DNA of 64,000 nt, taken from Aliagarivorans taiwanensis DSM 22990 (GTDB lineage Bacteria; Pseudomonadota; Gammaproteobacteria; Enterobacterales; Celerinatantimonadaceae). Below the pieces are notes generated by a model. It did no database searches. It had not been told where the DNA came from and saw only the letters and a program-made list of their open reading frames with translations. Where the stretch lies: assembly GCF_000429505.1 (NCBI RefSeq), contig NZ_AUBZ01000007.1:1-64000 (forward strand). Direction: 5' to 3'. A program made the position numbers and the translations under genes. Shown here in pieces: positions 63,735 through 64,000 of the stretch (position 1 is its first letter; the number at the start of each line of letters is the position of its first letter).

Positions 63735-64000
63735 TTACTCGGCGTCAAATGCACCTCGCATGATGTTGTTGATCGAGGTGTTATCGATAATGTGGCCGTT
63801 AAACACCTGCTTGTTGACGCCCCAGCTAAAGATAGAGACGTCGGCGTTGGTGTGATCGCCGGTGCTCCAGCTCACTTGCGGGCGCTCTCCTTTGCCGTTG
63901 TTACGGATAAGTTCCAGGCCACCGGTTTCGTGGTCAGCGGTGACAATCACCAAGGTTTCGCCGTCGGCCTTAGCCCATTCAACCACTGCAGCTACCGCAT
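63735..64000 (-). CDS. Alkaline phosphatase, C-terminal part (cut by window edge)
   Basis: The last 87 codons of a frame that continues past the right edge. VVEWAKADGETLVIVTADHETGGLEL carries the metal-binding Asp-His and is the hallmark of the PhoA family in its TADHETGG variant, common in marine bacteria. The end, GHIIDNTSINNIMRGAFD, fits the family C-terminus. Periplasmic hydrolysis of phosphate monoesters is expected. Convergent with rnf. Confidence 0.85.
   Translation of the reverse strand, partial: AVAAVVEWAKADGETLVIVTADHETGGLELIRNNGKGERPQVSWSTGDHTNADVSIFSWGVNKQVFNGHIIDNTSINNIMRGAFDAE

Overview
The window is about 64 kb of chromosome from a facultatively anaerobic gammaproteobacterium. 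Evidence for this is the thrABC operon with its leader, tkt-epd-pgk-fbaA, the metK-sprT-rsmE-gshB-yqgE-ruvX neighbourhood, arcA, FNR-type control sites in front of grcA and arcA, mgsA, aceK and a class I pyruvate kinase. An RTX-type adhesin, a secreted phosphatase and a complete nif/rnf regulatory block suggest a marine diazotroph near the Alteromonadales/Aeromonadales/Vibrionales. That placement is an inference. No rRNA, tRNA, insertion sequence, prophage or CRISPR array was seen.

Layout. 1-1124 (minus) is the N-terminus of a LapA-like giant adhesin with a retention module, a LapG-type cleavage motif and 300-bp tandem repeats. 1596-7125 (minus) carries fbaA, pgk, epd and tkt. 7298-13369 (plus) has a degenerate ClC protein, then metK, sprT, rsmE, gshB, yqgE and ruvX. 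13709-16227 has a DUF3545 small protein, a hemerythrin protein, grcA with two FNR boxes, and tesB. 16402-21252 (minus) is thrLABC. 21506-28802 has aceK, an outer-membrane-like protein, an RraA/HMG-aldolase-fold protein, arcA, pykF, a GGCT-like protein and mgsA. 28821-38084 is a more variable stretch: a SieB-like protein, a possible 56-aa membrane protein, dusA, a ygfF-like SDR, two unknown proteins, a secreted AGE-fold protein, a GNAT, and a LysR/SDR/DUF4345 group.

38241-52249 holds an HrpB-like helicase and a LacI regulator next to a very large glycoside-phosphorylase-like enzyme with a perfect 18-bp palindromic operator. It also holds a secreted metallo-beta-lactamase-fold hydrolase, a periplasmic binding protein paired with a GGDEF-EAL protein, and a lipoprotein phosphoesterase behind a Pho-box-like promoter.

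52478-63671 is the nitrogen-fixation support block. nifL-nifA and nifB-fdx-nifQ read leftward and rnfABCDGEH reads rightward. Three sigma-54 promoters (-24 GG/-12 GC) and NifA upstream sites (TGT-N10-ACA) can be read directly. Two overlapping sites sit between nifL and rnfA and can serve both directions. Another, at the 3' end of nifA, serves nifB. This resembles the minor nif cluster described in Azotobacter vinelandii and Pseudomonas stutzeri, but without nifO. NifL/NifA sense redox and nitrogen status, NifB/NifQ/ferredoxin make the FeMo-cofactor precursor and deliver Mo, and Rnf supplies low-potential electrons. The structural genes nifHDK are not in the window. The window closes with the C-terminus of an alkaline phosphatase.
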